Of a stretch of 8,426 nucleotides of DNA, positions 7,506 through 8,426 are shown one piece after another; position 1 is the stretch's first letter; the number at the start of each line of letters is the position of its first letter. Made by a program: the position numbers and the translations under genes. Location: contig JBJXFT010000193.1 in NCBI GenBank assembly GCA_046155725.1, forward strand, positions 1-8,426. The letters are read 5' to 3'. This DNA is from M3007 sp046155725. GTDB taxonomy: Bacteria > Bacteroidota > Bacteroidia > Chitinophagales > Saprospiraceae. The notes below the pieces were generated by a model, which was given only the letters and a program-made list of their open reading frames with translations, was not told the DNA's origin and searched no databases.

Positions 7506-7783
7506 TTTAGCCCAATGGTGTTTAGTAAGGGTAGCACGGCGTTTAGTTAAGCCCCAGAGTAACGTGCATCTATCATCTTGTAACCCCCGAACTTTAGTCG
7601 GGGGGCCGAGAGATACTTCTTATCACATCTATCTTCTTTACAAAACATCCACATCCACACAGTAGATGCTGATGTTTTGTAAAGAAGATAGATGGGTTTG
7701 GTGCGATTCGCTTGGCCGCCGATTAAAAGTCGGCGGTTACAAGATGATAGATGTCTTAACTAAACACCATTGGGGTTTAGCCC
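7502..7783. mobile_element. Composite palindrome A: MITE-like element with 12-bp flanking direct repeats
   Basis: The repeat ggggtttagccc occurs at 7502-7513 and 7772-7783. Directly inside lie perfect 13-bp inverted repeats, aatggtgtttagt (7514-7526) and actaaacaccatt (7759-7771). Further in are two more perfect inverted repeats: catctatcatcttgtaac (7567-7584) with 7736-7753, and a 24-bp pair, 7626-7649 with 7671-7694. A hairpin sits within each arm: cccccga/tcggggg (7584-7604) on the left and ccgccga/tcggcgg (7716-7736) on the right. No ORF encodes a transposase. Removing 7514-7771 plus one repeat copy would leave gcggg-gtttag-cccgc, itself a small hairpin. The structure fits a non-autonomous element inserted with a 12-bp target duplication. 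Because the direct repeat is itself partly self-complementary, the boundary could shift by a few bases. Confidence 0.65.
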
Positions 7784-7810
7784 GCTAAAAAACGAACAGG
7801 AACCATCCCG

Positions 7811-7825
7811 TCCCGAGAATCGGGA
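7811..7825. repeat. Short hairpin with GAA loop between palindromes A and B
   Basis: tcccga-gaa-tcggga is a perfect 6-bp stem with a three-base loop. It is of the same type as the GAA-loop hairpins in palindrome C. It stands alone in the linker between palindromes A and B, and no T-tract follows that would make it a clear intrinsic terminator. Confidence 0.55.
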
Positions 7826-7854
7826 TTGCAAAAAGCGGCGCAATAGCGATTCAA

Positions 7855-7988
7855 CCCACGATTTTAATCGTGGGAGAACAGACCCGGCTGACGTGCCAAA
7901 CGGTTTTAACCGTTTTCGGACACTTGGTCAATGCTGTTAAAACCGTTAGATATGTCACGCTTCGTCGCAGCCCACGATTAAAATCGTG
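7855..7988. repeat. Composite palindrome B
   Basis: The outer left hairpin cccacgatt-tt-aatcgtggg (7855-7874) has an inverted copy on the right, cccacgattaaaatcgtg (7971-7988), identical over 18 bases (7857-7874). Inside, the left hairpin acggtt-tt-aaccgt (7900-7913) has a partial inverted copy, gttaaaaccgtt (7936-7947), identical over 12 bases. The centre, about 7915-7935, is not repeated. The layout matches palindromes A and C (self-complementary arms nested in a larger inverted repeat), but the right inner hairpin has lost its second half, so this copy looks more decayed. No flanking direct repeat was found. Confidence 0.65.
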
Positions 7989-8005
7989 CAAGGCTTTCCT
8001 ATAAA

Positions 8006-8197
8006 AACCCCGAAGGGGTTGAACGTGAATAGCCCCGGATGGAATCCGGGGGGAGGTGAAAATGATAGTCGGCAACCCTGAAAGGGTTGAATGTCGGCCA
8101 TTTTTGCCCCAATTCAACCCTTTCAGGGTTGCTCAAACTCCTCGTTGACTACCCCCGGATTCCACCGGGGCTATTCACGTTCAATCCCTTCGGGATT
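8006..8197. repeat. Composite palindrome C (hairpins nested in a large inverted repeat)
   Basis: The left outer arm (8006-8051) holds aacccc-gaa-ggggtt, the linker gaacgtgaatag, and ccccggat-gga-atccgggg. The right outer arm (8152-8197) is its inverted copy. The linker is conserved exactly (8021-8032 versus 8171-8182). The end hairpin is changed to aatccc-ttc-gggatt, and one base is missing from the ccccgg stem region. Nested inside is a perfect 21-bp inverted pair (8072-8092 and 8112-8132), each copy being a hairpin of the form aaccct-gaa-agggtt. The central loop is 8093-8111. On either strand the RNA or single-stranded DNA could form a large branched structure. It resembles intergenic REP/BIME-type palindromes. 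No flanking target duplication was found. Confidence 0.75.
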
Positions 8198-8234
8198 CTC
8201 AAAAATTTGGAGGTTGATTCCGCTATAAACATGG

Positions 8235-8251
8235 ATTCCCCCTTCGGGAAT
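8235..8251. repeat. Hairpin upstream of the reverse transcriptase gene
   Basis: attccc-ccttc-gggaat forms a 6-bp stem with a five-base loop and is followed by tttgggggcgg. It resembles the aatccc-ttc-gggatt hairpin that ends palindrome C and may be a decayed further copy. The remaining sequence to the RT start (8252-8328) holds no ORF or repeat that I can support. Confidence 0.4.
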
Positions 8252-8313
8252 TTGGGGGCGGCTGGATAGTTACTTCTCTTGAATGTTCGATGTCATGCAA
8301 CGGGTTTTCAGGG

Positions 8314-8321
8314 TACGTTTG
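8314..8321 (+). promoter_or_regulatory. Candidate -7 box for the reverse transcriptase gene
   Basis: TACGTTTG matches the Bacteroidota -7 consensus TAnnTTTG and ends 7 bp before the ATG at 8329. If used, transcription would start at or next to the start codon, giving a leaderless or nearly leaderless mRNA. No TTTG -33 box is visible at the normal distance, so this is weak. Confidence 0.25.
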
Positions 8322-8328
8322 AGCCTCC

Positions 8329-8426
8329 ATGTTATTCGAAAAAATCGCCCATTGGGAAAACCTGCTCCTCGCCGCCTACAAGGCCGCCAAAGGCAAGCGC
8401 GGCAAAGCCTCCACAGCCGATTTTCT
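8329..8426 (+). CDS. Reverse transcriptase, N-terminal fragment (cut by window edge)
   Basis: Only 32 codons are present. They read MLFEKIAHWENLL, then LAAYKAAKGKRGK, then ASTADF. The pattern LFEKI..(W/F)ENLLLA..KA.KGKR.K is, from memory of the family, the conserved N-terminus of bacterial RNA-directed DNA polymerases of the diversity-generating-retroelement-like type and related RTs often found with a small four-helix-bundle (Avd-like) protein. An in-frame stop (8320-8322) makes 8329 the only start. Most relatives have about five more residues before LFEKI. The catalytic YxDD motif and the fingers/palm lie beyond the window, so RT activity and exact class cannot be checked. No Avd-like gene precedes it; instead the 839 bp upstream hold the palindrome array. 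Confidence 0.7.
   Translation, partial: MLFEKIAHWENLLLAAYKAAKGKRGKASTADF

Noticed and set aside
7851..8117. Minus-strand open frame of 88 codons in the palindrome region
   Set aside because: It spans palindrome B and half of C, so its sequence is dictated by the inverted repeats. No protein features are seen.
7502..8197. CRISPR array
   Set aside because: The repeats are inverted hairpins of differing sequence, not regularly spaced identical direct repeats with unique spacers.
8006..8197. DGR template repeat
   Set aside because: No near-identical second copy differing at adenines is present in the window, and the sequence is palindromic, unlike known template repeats.
8087..8269. Plus-strand open frame of 60 codons before the reverse transcriptase
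   Set aside because: Lies inside palindrome C and encodes only repeat-derived sequence. It does not resemble an Avd-like helix bundle.

Overview
The window looks like a chromosomal stretch from a Bacteroidota bacterium, probably in or near the Saprospirales. The evidence is moderate: protein-rich, fairly GC-rich DNA, starts without clear Shine-Dalgarno sites, two large uncharacterised proteins with Sec signals ending in Ala-Gln, and possible Bacteroidota-type -7 boxes (TAnnTTTG). No rRNA, tRNA or CRISPR array was seen.

Left part (1-1726, minus strand). A NarL/FixJ-type response regulator (1079-1726) lies upstream of, and in the same direction as, a membrane di-iron alkane 1-monooxygenase (AlkB family, 1-977), which is cut by the window edge. 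The 101-bp spacer between them holds short direct and inverted repeats.

Middle part (1831-7489, plus strand). Two exported proteins of unknown function follow one another: one of 327 residues and one of 1525 residues. The spacer between them is built from repeated words of the type 'gttcatcgttcata'. The large protein is mainly beta-rich by eye, has a signal peptide and contains at least one internal duplicated motif. Its role is unknown.

Right part (7490-8328, no gene). This 839-bp stretch is the most unusual part. A tight G-quadruplex motif begins at the base after the stop codon of the 1525-residue gene. Three composite palindromes follow in tandem (about 7502-7783, 7855-7988 and 8006-8197). 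Each is an inverted repeat whose arms are themselves hairpins. The first has 13-bp terminal inverted repeats and 12-bp flanking direct repeats, like a MITE inserted into a small hairpin. In the first and third, the left and right arms differ by paired changes that keep the hairpin stems intact. Several hairpins have GAA/TTC triloops.

Right edge (8329-8426). The first 32 codons of a reverse transcriptase, resembling the N-terminus of diversity-generating-retroelement-like and related bacterial RTs, start just after the palindrome array. No accessory (Avd-like) gene lies in the 839 bp upstream. Whether the palindromes belong to the RT system or are independent repeats cannot be settled from this window.
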